From: Symbiodinium natans
Taxonomy: Eukaryota > Sar > Dinophyceae > Suessiales > Symbiodiniaceae
DNA: 35,500 nt
NCBI GenBank assembly: GCA_905221605.1
Contig: CAJNDS010002202.1
Location: 519,501-555,000, forward strand
Direction: 5' to 3'
The position numbers and the translations under genes were made by a program. The notes below the pieces were generated by a model. That model worked only from the letters and a program-made list of their open reading frames with translations, had not been told where the DNA came from and did not search any database. Shown here one piece after another: positions 7,898 to 16,258 of this stretch (positions are counted from its first letter, which is position 1; every line of letters begins with the position of its first letter).

Positions 7898-10800
7898 ATG
7901 GCGACCAACTGGTTACGGACTGGGGTGGCATCATCAAGCTCCAATGTGGGCGACCAAGGTGATGGTGGTGTCAAAAGGTCTGCAACGGGTGAAAAAGTCG
8001 TTCCCAATGAGGAAGCTCTGGTTGATGTTGGTGGTATGCGTGGCGAAGAGAAGCCGGTGGTGGAAGGACTGGAAGACCAGATGGAAGCAGTTTTGCTGCG
8101 CCTTCTGAGCAAACATGGGCATCTTCTTCGAGCTGCGGAATCTGCTGAATCAACGGGAGCGCCAACAACAAGCTCCTCTACGTCAAAGATGGTGGAGCAA
8201 GGGTGCCAGACAGAACTGGTTGGGGATGTTATCCCTGTTTCCAAGCGAGCTCGCAACAAGGTGAGTTTCGCGGCTGAAAGTGGTGATCTGTTGACAGGTG
8301 AAGTGGAAGAAACTGCGCCTGTTGCTGCGACAAAAAGCAGTATCCTCGTTGTTGGGGACGCAGAAGGAGTCGTTCGTGTTGCTATGGTGATGAGCGAAGG
8401 AGAAATCCTGGAATTGGAGGCAGCAAGAATACAGCAAGAGTCAGACGAGGACTTATACGCTGGTGGTGGAGGCAAAGCGTCTCAGGCTGCTGACCTTCCA
8501 ATCGTCGACTGCGATGGGAAGACATGGGAACGCCATTTTCACGAGGATGGGAGAGAATATTTTTACTGCTTGGACACTGGTGATACCCAATGGGTGTTGC
8601 CTAAGAAGACTGGAATGGCTGGAAATAGCGAGGGGCCAGGTGTTGGAATGGGCATTGTCCCTGTGGAAGATGAGCCAACGCTGGGTGCTACCTCGTCTCC
8701 ATCATCTACTGAGTCTTCTAGGGCACAGCAGGGTAGCATGGAAAGTGTGAACAGCGGTGTAAATAGTGTAAGTGAAAAGGATTTTTCCTCTACTATCGGG
8801 GATAGCGGTCCTAGGGGTGGTGGTGACGCCCCGACCTCGGGTTCTCCTGATGAAGAGGGGATTTCTGGAAACCGAGCAGACATCGCTGAAGCTCAACATC
8901 TGGATCGGGAAGAAATGGGGATGCTTTCTGAGGGTGTGGCAGCGGTGGAATCGGTGGGTCCAGAAGAAAAAATGCCCAATGTGGAGATCGGAATTGTGTC
9001 GGCTACAGAAGAGCGAGTGGTGGATGTGGTGCCTGTCGTTCAGGAAGATGGCCCTGGAGATTTGGATGACGAAGAGAAAAAGTTGTGCATTACGACTGAG
9101 GAGGTCTCTTCGTTTGGTGCCGAGAATTCTGCCATTCAAAGGGAAAAGGAAACTTCTGAAACTGCTGGAGACACGGTTGATAAGAAAGATGAGGCCTGGA
9201 GCGCCAATGAAGCGCGGGTCGATGCGCCAGATAGTACCTGGAGTGCGAATGAGGCACGGGTTGAGGTGCATATGGTGGTACGTTCCACGGGCGACTGCAA
9301 CAATGGGGCGCAGGTCTCCGCAGCAGCTGATGATGGAGGTTCACAGGTGGACGCACTGGTGCAACCTGAAATTAGCCGCGAGGAACGAAATGACAAGGAC
9401 TACACCGGAGCCAATGAGGCAGCTGTGGTCAATGATGGTGGCAATTCTCCTTTGGAAACCATGGAACCAAAGGAGCCTGCGGTGGAAGAAAGTGTGCCTG
9501 CCGTGGATGATCAACTCAATCGCCCTGCAGCGGAAGAAAATTTGCCTGCTGCAGAAGGTGTGACAAAGGACACCAATGAAGGGTCCACTCCCATGAAGGG
9601 AGAAGCGTTGCCGTCTGGAAGTTCACCGGAAGTCGACACCGAGCGAACTGAAGCAGATGAGGCAAAGCCTTTGGCAGAGAAAAAGGGAAGTCCTGAAATC
9701 CAAGAGCACAAAAAAGATGAGCTTGTGGGACTCGTGGAACAGGACGAGCAGTGTGACCCAAAGGTGAAGACAAAGGATGCGCCAGGAGCCGATGATACAG
9801 AGATGGTTTCTGAAGAGCATGCAAAGAAAGTGCCCCGAGCGGGAGCCTTGGAATCACCTGGGACACATTGCTATGAAGAGGGAAATAAGATCACTGGTCT
9901 AGTGCGCTGCATCAATGGGTATGGAGCTTTTTTGGACTATGGTGATCTAAATGTATTGATTCCTGCAGAAGGGAACAATTTACATCAGTTCCAATTTGGT
10001 GATACTGTCAATGGAACAGTGAAACGAGTGGAAGATGATGGTACCATAATCTTGGACACCTTTCTGGTTTTGGAAGAGAACGAGGAGGATTCCTCGCCAA
10101 AGCTGCGCAAATGGAAGGACAGCGGCTGGGGTACATGGTGGACAGGCTCATGGCAGACTGGTCAATGGTACAAAGGTTTTGATGGTCAATGGGACTGGAA
10201 GTCAGAGGAACCGCAGTCTCGTGAGTGGTTCGCCGAGTCAAAAGCATCCTCGAGGGAACAAGAGGAGGCGGAGCAGAAACAGCTCTATGGAGAGAAGATC
10301 TGTCGAAATCTCCTGGAAGATGAAACAATTGATAATGACTATGTGGGCAAAATCACTGGGATGTTGCTGAGTCATTCAATGGACGTGATTGTGGAGTGTA
10401 TTGCAGATCATGCATTCCTGAATAATGAGGCTCGGAGCGCATACAACATCTTGCTAAGTGATGATTGGAAGCCTGAGAAGAAAGAACGTGTCGGTGTGGA
10501 AGAAACAACCACTTTTTCCCGGAAGCAGTACCACGACGCGCTCTACGAACTGGCAATGTTGCTGAGCAAGGGAAAAGATGAGCTTTGGAACGAGCTGTGG
10601 TTGGACACCAAGCGATTTCTGCAAGAGCTTGACGGTGCAGTCGAGGAGATGAGCAAGAGGGAAAACAGGCCGATAGAGACCTATATGGATCCCGATCAGT
10701 ACAAAAAGGCTCACACGACTCCGAAAACTGTGTCACTTGGATACAGTAAGCTGTGCAGGTTCTTCAATCAAGGGAGGTGTCGAAATGGAGATGGGTGTTC

Positions 10801-12388
10801 CTATGAACATCGTCGCTACGGTGAAGGGTGGCCTGAAGGAGAGCCAACTGAGCCAAAGAACAGCCAAAAAACTGGTGACGAGGATGGGGCCTTCCGAGCC
10901 CAGTACAACTATGGCAAAGGGACATCAAAAGGTGAGCCTACGCTGGGTGAAACGAAGAAACGGCTGTGTCTGTATTATAACCAAAGTGGTTGTAAATATG
11001 GGACTGCGTGCAGGTTTCTCCACGACGATGACGTGGCATTGGAAGGGACTTGGGAGCCTGGCAAATCTTGGGACAATGCTTCCAGAAGGGCAATAAGGGA
11101 CGCGGGGTTCCACCAGTGCTGTTTCGACTACTATCTCAAAGGGAGATGTCGTGTGCGATTTGGCTGCAAGTATTCTCACGAAGAGATGTCTGAGGACCGG
11201 CTGGCCCAGTTGAAGCATTTGGTGAATGTGGCAAACCATGTGTCCTTTCAAAGGGCAAAGGGATTGGAGATTCCTGACAGGAACGCTTTTCAACCACCAG
11301 TAAGTGGGGGAGCAGAATCTTCGTCCTCCTCAGCACCAAAAGCGCTGCAGATGACCAATGTGTCACAAAAAGATGGTGAAAAGGGTATTCTGGATGAAGA
11401 AGAAGCTGATGAGCAAAAAAATTCGGTGGCTGCGTCTACTAGCACTCAGCTTCACAATCCAGAGGAGCCAATTGAAAATTGGATGGCTCGCAACCAACAC
11501 CTGTGGGTGTATACCCCTCATGTAAGTGAGGTGATGATTACCCTTGGTGTGACCAATGTGTCGGACTTGCAAGAGTTCATCTTTGTGGAAGATTTGGTTG
11601 ACAAAGGGATCAACAAGGTGACCGCATGCAAAATTCTGCAATTGGTGGGTGAGGTCCGATATCGACCGGGAGGACCGGAAAAGGCAGTTCCTTCTGATGC
11701 ATCTGTACGAGTACAACAATCTTCTGGGAACAAAGGGACTGGAAGAGCGGCGGTGCGAACCCTCACTCAGGTGCGTGAAGCTGAAGACTCCGGTGCAAAA
11801 ACGATGCCGAGAGGCTCCTATCGGGAGCTTTTTGATAAGGTCAAGTACCGTGACGCTTGGACGCTTGCGCAGAGGTCTCCGCTGTGTGTACAGAAGCTGA
11901 AGTTGGTGGGAGTTGGAATGCCACCGGTGAATCCACCAACAAAAAAGTATCGGTCAAGATCAAACCCTGTGAAAAGGGGAAGGCCCTTGCTGGACAAAAA
12001 ACAGGTGCGACAGGTGCCACGCTCTCGCTCACAGCGACGAGCGCAACCGGCGGAAGTGGTGGAGAAACCAGAACCACTGGAACTGAAGCCTCGTGGTGGG
12101 TTGTCGTATCGGTTCAGCAGAGCGTGGGCAGATGTGGTGGACGATGATGATCAGGCGGAGGCTTTGGTTTCTTATGCCGCTTCCTCAAGCGATTCAAGCG
12201 AGGAAGAGACCAATGCTGTGCACCGCATGCGGGAAATCCTTTTGCAAGAAAGGGATTCACAGAGAACTGCGATTCGTGGCAATGTTCCGATGGGTGGTTC
12301 TTCCGGCCCCAATGCCGGGCAGAAAAATCGGTTCACCTTGGCAAAGAACGCGACAAAGCGTCGCGGGGGGAGACCCGCCAAGAAGTGA
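7898..12388 (+). CDS. Retroelement ORF1: WW, S1-like and triple CCCH zinc-finger protein
   Basis: A 1496-residue frame opens at ATG 7898 in a strong context (GAAGCCATGGCG), 50 bases after the primer site. A WW-like domain lies at about residues 205-236 (W210, YFYCLDTGDTQW, P235). Residues 240-640 are acidic and disordered, with a duplicated WSANEARV motif. An S1/OB-type RNA-binding segment lies at about 660-725 (CINGYGAFLDYGDLNVLIP), followed by a tryptophan-rich patch (WGTWWTGSWQTGQW). A helical module follows, then three CCCH fingers with spacing C-x7/8-C-x5-C-x3-H near residues 953, 1023 and 1074. A SAM-like helical segment lies near 1193-1255, and the C-terminus is basic with an SRSRSQRR stretch. 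These parts suggest binding of RNA and proline-rich partners, possibly packaging element RNA as a Gag analogue. No capsid fold or CCHC knuckle is visible. That role is inferred from position. Confidence 0.85.
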   Translation: MATNWLRTGVASSSSNVGDQGDGGVKRSATGEKVVPNEEALVDVGGMRGEEKPVVEGLEDQMEAVLLRLLSKHGHLLRAAESAESTGAPTTSSSTSKMVEQGCQTELVGDVIPVSKRARNKVSFAAESGDLLTGEVEETAPVAATKSSILVVGDAEGVVRVAMVMSEGEILELEAARIQQESDEDLYAGGGGKASQAADLPIVDCDGKTWERHFHEDGREYFYCLDTGDTQWVLPKKTGMAGNSEGPGVGMGIVPVEDEPTLGATSSPSSTESSRAQQGSMESVNSGVNSVSEKDFSSTIGDSGPRGGGDAPTSGSPDEEGISGNRADIAEAQHLDREEMGMLSEGVAAVESVGPEEKMPNVEIGIVSATEERVVDVVPVVQEDGPGDLDDEEKKLCITTEEVSSFGAENSAIQREKETSETAGDTVDKKDEAWSANEARVDAPDSTWSANEARVEVHMVVRSTGDCNNGAQVSAAADDGGSQVDALVQPEISREERNDKDYTGANEAAVVNDGGNSPLETMEPKEPAVEESVPAVDDQLNRPAAEENLPAAEGVTKDTNEGSTPMKGEALPSGSSPEVDTERTEADEAKPLAEKKGSPEIQEHKKDELVGLVEQDEQCDPKVKTKDAPGADDTEMVSEEHAKKVPRAGALESPGTHCYEEGNKITGLVRCINGYGAFLDYGDLNVLIPAEGNNLHQFQFGDTVNGTVKRVEDDGTIILDTFLVLEENEEDSSPKLRKWKDSGWGTWWTGSWQTGQWYKGFDGQWDWKSEEPQSREWFAESKASSREQEEAEQKQLYGEKICRNLLEDETIDNDYVGKITGMLLSHSMDVIVECIADHAFLNNEARSAYNILLSDDWKPEKKERVGVEETTTFSRKQYHDALYELAMLLSKGKDELWNELWLDTKRFLQELDGAVEEMSKRENRPIETYMDPDQYKKAHTTPKTVSLGYSKLCRFFNQGRCRNGDGCSYEHRRYGEGWPEGEPTEPKNSQKTGDEDGAFRAQYNYGKGTSKGEPTLGETKKRLCLYYNQSGCKYGTACRFLHDDDVALEGTWEPGKSWDNASRRAIRDAGFHQCCFDYYLKGRCRVRFGCKYSHEEMSEDRLAQLKHLVNVANHVSFQRAKGLEIPDRNAFQPPVSGGAESSSSSAPKALQMTNVSQKDGEKGILDEEEADEQKNSVAASTSTQLHNPEEPIENWMARNQHLWVYTPHVSEVMITLGVTNVSDLQEFIFVEDLVDKGINKVTACKILQLVGEVRYRPGGPEKAVPSDASVRVQQSSGNKGTGRAAVRTLTQVREAEDSGAKTMPRGSYRELFDKVKYRDAWTLAQRSPLCVQKLKLVGVGMPPVNPPTKKYRSRSNPVKRGRPLLDKKQVRQVPRSRSQRRAQPAEVVEKPEPLELKPRGGLSYRFSRAWADVVDDDDQAEALVSYAASSSDSSEEETNAVHRMREILLQERDSQRTAIRGNVPMGGSSGPNAGQKNRFTLAKNATKRRGGRPAKK

Positions 12389-13203
12389 CTTCTCAAGTTT
12401 TTTCGCTACCACAACCTTCTCGTCGAACTGAACAGTCTCAAAAAAGAGCAAGGGATGGCTCAGTTATGGTTGGTTCGCTGGCGGTGGGCTCCACGGATGA
12501 GGTTTTACCTGGGCAAGGTGTTGCTGGACAGGTGAATGGATCTGAAAGCGCTCAAGTTCTTCCTGGGCATGAAGTGGCTGGACAGGAGACGGCGCTGGAA
12601 GGAGCAGTGCAAATTCCCGGCGAGGAGACTGACCAAAATGAAGGAGAAGGTGGGAGCAATGATCTCCGTGGTGATGATGCGAAGAATTTGGACGGTGGTT
12701 TGGTGAGGAATGACCTTCAGCAATTGCTGGTTAAAGGCCTTCTGAATCGGATTTATTGGAAGGTGGCAGTTGGCAAGTTGCCGGTCGGGCAAAGAGACTG
12801 CCAAAAAGGGTCCAATAAGATGGATCGAAATTTGGTTATTAGCATGTCATCCGAGGGTGCAAGCGAACAGGATGAGAACCTGGCACTGGAGGACGATGCT
12901 GATCAGTCAATGGGCGACGGTGCGATGGTAGTTCTGGTGTATGATCCAAGGACGCTGATTCAGTCGCCAACAACTGATTGGGTTATGCGTCGTGGTCTGA
13001 CCGATCGTTCCATCTGGCCAGCAATGGCGTACACAGCACAGAGAATATGTGCTGAAATGGTTCAAGTGGATGAACTGAACGCCCAGTTGAATACTGGGAG
13101 ACTCCTTTTTGAAAAAAAGATCAAGGATATTATTGTGATTTGCATCATTCGTTCCATGACAATCCGTGCTTGCCGGTGGTGGGAAATTATCCTCTTTCGG
13201 TGA
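12148..13203 (+). CDS. Retroelement ORF2a, unrecognised, in -1 frame to ORF1
   Basis: The frame is open from 12148 to the TGA at 13201-13203, overlapping the last 240 bases of ORF1. No ATG occurs in the overlap. A GTG sits on the ORF1 stop (GTGA, 12385-12388), and the first in-frame ATG is at 12466. The protein begins with a polar, acidic region containing two related repeats (VLPGQGVAGQ and VLPGHEVAGQ). It continues into a more ordered part (WVMRRGLTDRSIWPAMAYTA and an amphipathic helix). I recognise no family. It may be made by -1 frameshifting near the end of ORF1, although I found no canonical slippery heptamer in phase there, or by reinitiation. It leads into ORF2b through a slippery A AAA AAG. 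A single-base sequencing error joining the frames is an alternative. Confidence 0.6.
13113..13119 (+). promoter_or_regulatory. Candidate -1 ribosomal frameshift site A AAA AAG
   Basis: The zero-frame codons of ORF2a here read GAA AAA AAG ATC, so the heptamer A AAA AAG is in the X XXY YYZ phase needed for -1 slippage. After slippage, decoding continues GAT CAA in the ORF2b frame. That frame opens only at 13113, directly after a TGA at 13110-13112. The overlap of the two frames is just 13113-13203. I saw no strong downstream stem-loop or pseudoknot by eye. Confidence 0.6.
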
Positions 13204-15611
13204 TGGGTGCACTGCTTTCTCCTGGCCTGGAAAAGGAATTCAAGGATACTGGAAAGTTTGGAACTGCTATGGAGGCAATAGCCTATGATTGGAGTCGCAG
13301 TCCAGGCATGGAAGTTCATGTGGAACTTATGGCAAGGGTAGCCAATCTGGTCGCTCCATTCCTTAGACTTGGTGGCCAAGGAACAGTGGTGAATTCCGAG
13401 TTTCTCTGGCAGCACGGGAGGGACCAAATGATGGAGTTCCTCCAGGCAGCGACTTGCGCTGATCAATTGGAAGTTCTCTGGAACAGAATGGACGACGATG
13501 CTGATGAAGAAGTGGATCCTACAGGAATGGTGCTGGAGATTCCCGATCAACAAGATGCGGTACTAGATCAAGGGAACAATGAATCCCTTATTCCCATTGA
13601 AGATGCTGGAGGTGAGACACTTGGTGACACTGGAAGGGATGGCAAAGCGCCAGAAGTCTCTCCGGAAGAGGAGACATCCAGTGGGTCGTCAAGACTGGCG
13701 GGCACAAGGATTTTCTTGTGGTCAGTGTACTCTCGTGTTGCTTCCAACTTCTCTACGCAGGACCGCACTACTGGGAAGATCTTTGACAGCACAAAAGGGT
13801 ATCCTGGTGAAGGACCAAACAATGGTGACAATCCTTCCTCTAAGAGGAACTTACCCTGGATCTCTGAAGACTACCTCGACGAAGTGGTGTCAAAAAAGAT
13901 GGAAAGGTCTTCAGATATGGATGGGCTGGAGGGGTCTGTTCCGGGAAGTGAGGGATCGTTGGAAAAGGTAGAGGTGGAGAATGTTACTGCCTCTAAAATT
14001 CTTATGGCTCTTTGGAAAAAGGGATATAGAGCTGGGTATAGGAGGTTGTGTCGTTTGAACGTATCTGGATGCAAGGTTGGAACAATGAAGCGTCCAATCA
14101 AAAGGGTGCAGAAGATCGGCACTAGGAAAGCCCTCATGAAGAAGTTCAATGTTTTTGGATCGCCTCAGCGTGGCTCAGGAGCTGGCGGAAAACCAATCAT
14201 GAAGGTGGTAGGACCAAGGCCAGGTTTTCCAGCTGTACTCCAAGCATCAAATACTGATAGCACCTGGGGTGAAGGGAGCAGTTCTCAAGCACATGGCAAT
14301 GTTCATGTAGAGCAGAATCGCCCTATGGACCGGTTTGAGGCGGAGCGCTTGGAGAAGAGGAAGAAAGGCTTCTGCTATTGGTTCAGCAAGGGGAAAGATC
14401 GCTGCAAATTTGGTGAAGACTGCAAATTCATCCATTCAGAAGATGATGTGGTGCTACATTCGTATTGGTGCAAATACTATGTGGCAGGGAGAGACTGTTT
14501 CGCTGGAAAGGATTGTGCGTTCTCGCATGATGCAACTGGTGTGAGGTGCATCCAGTTTGCTCGGTCTGGGAAGTGTCGTTATGGTGACAGGTGTGTCTTC
14601 GAGCATGGTGTTCCGCTGGATGAACAGAGGCCAAGGTCTCCAAGGACGCCCCCAAGGGATGGTCCAAGGAGAAGTTCTGGTGCAAATGGTGGAGAAAAGG
14701 AGATCTCTCCTGAACAGTTCGATGATGGTGAGGAGTATTCCATGACCTATGACGATGACACCAAAATGTCGGAACTGTTGATGGAAGCGATTTCAATTCT
14801 GTCGAATGGCAAACCAGACTTGGCTCGAGCAGAGGCGGACCCACTGTTCAAACTCCTGAAGTTCAAGGGAGACGCTGACCAGATGGATAGAGAATGGGTT
14901 TCGTGGACCGATGATATGTTGTCCGTGCTGGAACTTCACGAAGTAGTGAAGTCGTATGAGGTTTCGCTCGAGGAGGTGGAAGAATGGGTCAATGACCTGA
15001 GGATATGGTTCGAGCGAGCCAACTTGGAAGAAGAAAAAGATCCCAAAAGGGGCAAGAAGAGGTCCCTAGAAAGGGAGTCCAGCAAAGATATTCCTGCCGA
15101 GAAGGAGGTGGTTGAGACTTCTGAGACGGAAGTTATCGTTGAGGAGGAGGCAAAAAAGGTTAAAAAGAAGAGGAAACCTGTGGTTATCGAAGATCCTTAT
15201 ACTCTCCTGGTTCCAAAGCCGAAGAAGATGCCGGCGACCATTGAGAAGAGTGGATCATCAACCAATGCGGCGGTTTCTGCAGGGGAAAAAGCCTCGAGAA
15301 TGCGCGCAAAGTCAATCGTCGGTGGAAAGGCGAAGAAGAAGGAGAAAAGTCAGAGTCCCAAAAAGGGAGAAGTGGTGGTGGTGAAAGGTCCTGAAGAAAA
15401 GGATCGTCCTCCTGATGTGGATGAGCAAGCGTCGGCAGCTGTGAGTGCAGAGCTGGGTCAACCTTGCCAAGCGATTGAGGACGCGAAAAGAGAAGGACTG
15501 GTATCCTCAATTCAAAGGGGCGTACAGGATCCTGTTCTTACAGTTTCAGACCTGGAGTATATTCTGCTGCAACTTCACCTCAAGATTGCCAACAATCGGA
15601 AAAAGAAGTGA
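13113..15611 (+). CDS. Retroelement ORF2b: triple CCCH zinc-finger protein
   Basis: The frame is open from 13113 to the TGA ending at 15611, about 832 codons. The first ATG (13203) overlaps the ORF2a stop as TGATG. Counting residues from 13140, an N-terminal helical region (1-130) is followed by a spacer and a basic stretch (about 310-345, KRPIKRVQKIGTRKALMKK). Three CCCH fingers lie at about 411-431, 444-463 and 470-489 (for example CRYGDRCVFEH). An acidic helical module with several tryptophans (about 540-640) comes next, then a lysine-rich tail (KKVKKKRKP; KAKKKEKSQSPKK) and a final leucine-rich helix. Tandem CCCH fingers usually bind single-stranded RNA. The protein probably acts with ORF1 on element RNA. 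No catalytic motif was found. It may be translated as an ORF2a fusion by -1 slippage or separately by stop-start reinitiation. Confidence 0.75.
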   Translation, partial: KKDQGYYCDLHHSFHDNPCLPVVGNYPLSVMGALLSPGLEKEFKDTGKFGTAMEAIAYDWSRSPGMEVHVELMARVANLVAPFLRLGGQGTVVNSEFLWQHGRDQMMEFLQAATCADQLEVLWNRMDDDADEEVDPTGMVLEIPDQQDAVLDQGNNESLIPIEDAGGETLGDTGRDGKAPEVSPEEETSSGSSRLAGTRIFLWSVYSRVASNFSTQDRTTGKIFDSTKGYPGEGPNNGDNPSSKRNLPWISEDYLDEVVSKKMERSSDMDGLEGSVPGSEGSLEKVEVENVTASKILMALWKKGYRAGYRRLCRLNVSGCKVGTMKRPIKRVQKIGTRKALMKKFNVFGSPQRGSGAGGKPIMKVVGPRPGFPAVLQASNTDSTWGEGSSSQAHGNVHVEQNRPMDRFEAERLEKRKKGFCYWFSKGKDRCKFGEDCKFIHSEDDVVLHSYWCKYYVAGRDCFAGKDCAFSHDATGVRCIQFARSGKCRYGDRCVFEHGVPLDEQRPRSPRTPPRDGPRRSSGANGGEKEISPEQFDDGEEYSMTYDDDTKMSELLMEAISILSNGKPDLARAEADPLFKLLKFKGDADQMDREWVSWTDDMLSVLELHEVVKSYEVSLEEVEEWVNDLRIWFERANLEEEKDPKRGKKRSLERESSKDIPAEKEVVETSETEVIVEEEAKKVKKKRKPVVIEDPYTLLVPKPKKMPATIEKSGSSTNAAVSAGEKASRMRAKSIVGGKAKKKEKSQSPKKGEVVVVKGPEEKDRPPDVDEQASAAVSAELGQPCQAIEDAKREGLVSSIQRGVQDPVLTVSDLEYILLQLHLKIANNRKKK
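13201..13205 (+). promoter_or_regulatory. TGATG stop-start overlap between ORF2a and ORF2b
   Basis: The ORF2a stop TGA (13201-13203) shares its last A with the first in-frame ATG of ORF2b (13203-13205). Overlaps of this kind are used for termination-reinitiation in some retroelements and RNA viruses. It is an alternative to the slippery site for expressing ORF2b. Confidence 0.4.
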
Positions 15612-15954
15612 TTGGATGGTATGGATGAAGGGATGGTTTTTCTCTTTCTGGAGACAGGTGCGCTGGAACAGCCAATGTGCTGACAAATGTGGTGGTTACT
15701 ATTAAGGGTATGGAAATCCCTGATAGTAGAAGTCAGTAGCTTTTCGCGTAGCGAAGACCACGGTTTGTGGTGAAGAAGGCCAAGGAGTCTTCAGTGATGA
15801 GAGGATCATGGTGAAAAAAGATTCTCTATGGTTAGTGGATTTAGCCAATGTGCTATAATTTCGTCCTGGTAGACGTTAAACCATATTGTGCATGTCAAGC
15901 AGCAGGCTACTGCCCTAATGGCAGTTTTTGGCCAAAGATCTGCATCTCCAATGT
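15612..15954 (+). other. 3' untranslated region of the retroelement
   Basis: This 343-bp non-coding stretch lies between the ORF2b stop and the terminal hairpin. It contains a short fold-back (ACTGCC ... GGCAGT at about 15909-15925). No second coding region or reverse-transcriptase remnant lies here. Confidence 0.7.
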
Positions 15955-15974
15955 GTCCTAGGAAATCCTAGGAC
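15955..15974 (+). other. Perfect hairpin just before the polypurine tract
   Basis: GTCCTAGGA and TCCTAGGAC form a 9-bp perfect stem around an AA loop, ending directly at the polypurine tract. The position suggests a role in plus-strand priming, 3' end formation or RNA packaging. This is inference. Confidence 0.7.
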
Positions 15975-15982
15975 AGGGGGAG
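15975..15982 (+). promoter_or_regulatory. Polypurine tract
   Basis: AGGGGGAG is all purine and abuts the TG that starts the 3' LTR, as expected for the plus-strand primer of an LTR retroelement. The corresponding position left of the 5' LTR is telomere repeat, so the tract belongs to the element's interior. Confidence 0.8.
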
Positions 15983-16204
15983 TGCGGAGCTGCAACTGGT
16001 ATTGTAAAAAGAGTTAGTGTTGGAAGTTGAAAGGGTTAATAAACCCGAAAATCATTTTTATGGCTCAAGACTGGGCCATGTGCCTGGTAGTAAAAGGTGA
16101 GTGCCCTGTGGTTTGGGTTTGTTGTGTGGTTGATCCAGGGAAATCAAGGGTTTCTGTTGGGGTTGACTTTTCGGTTTCTCGTCCCCCTTCGGTTCCCCCC
16201 CGTA
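15983..16204 (+). repeat. 3' LTR (222 bp)
   Basis: It is identical to the 5' LTR except for A at 16093 (C at 7721). It is followed by TAGGG, duplicating the five bases before the 5' LTR, and by the right half of the target TTTAGGG array. The single difference changes CAAG/GTGAGT to AAAG/GTGAGT at the splice-donor-like site. Confidence 0.93.
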
Positions 16205-16258
16205 TAGGGTTTAGGGTTTAGGGTTTAGGGTTTAGGGTTTAGGGTTTAGGGTTTAGGG
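16205..16258 (+). repeat. TTTAGGG array, right half of the split target array
   Basis: About seven and a half G-strand heptamers begin with TAGGG immediately after the 3' LTR. They continue the orientation of the array at 7525-7610. Confidence 0.95.

Larger units (their letters stand above)
7611..16204 (+). mobile_element. Complete LTR retrotransposon with copia/Ty5-type tRNA-Met half primer site, encoding CCCH proteins and no recognisable pol
   Basis: This 8,594-bp element has every structural hallmark of an LTR retrotransposon. It has 222-bp direct terminal repeats (221/222 identical, no gaps) and a 5-bp TAGGG target duplication. A primer-binding site abuts the 5' LTR, and a polypurine tract abuts the 3' LTR. 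The primer site matches the initiator tRNA-Met anticodon stem-loop type known from Drosophila copia and yeast Ty5. The interior has three long consecutive open frames, each offset by -1. Their domains (WW, S1-like, six CCCH fingers) are RNA- or protein-binding. No D-x-G protease, HHCC/DDE integrase, YxDD reverse transcriptase or RNase H signature is visible. I infer a non-autonomous element mobilised in trans, although a very divergent replication protein cannot be excluded. The near-identity of the LTRs indicates a recent insertion. Confidence 0.9.

Noticed and set aside
7693-8475. 260-codon minus-strand frame opposite the start of ORF1
   Set aside because: It is a shadow of ORF1 on the other strand, rich in S/T/P from antisense codons, with no domain. 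Other frames inside 7898-15611 were dismissed for the same reason.
13113-13205. Strong pseudoknot downstream of the slippery heptamer
   Set aside because: Only weak short pairings (such as GGATA with TATCC) could be found by eye, so no structure is claimed.
14740-14765. MTYDDDTKM in ORF2b as a possible reverse-transcriptase YxDD box
   Set aside because: There is no surrounding RT context (no fingers or palm motifs before or after), and it lies in an acidic linker downstream of the zinc fingers.
7611-16204. Tandem host gene array truncated by telomere repeats as an alternative to a retrotransposon
   Set aside because: A fragment of unit length plus 222 bp would also show matching ends. However, the TG start, the adjoining primer site and polypurine tract, and the 5-bp TAGGG duplication together favour an LTR element.
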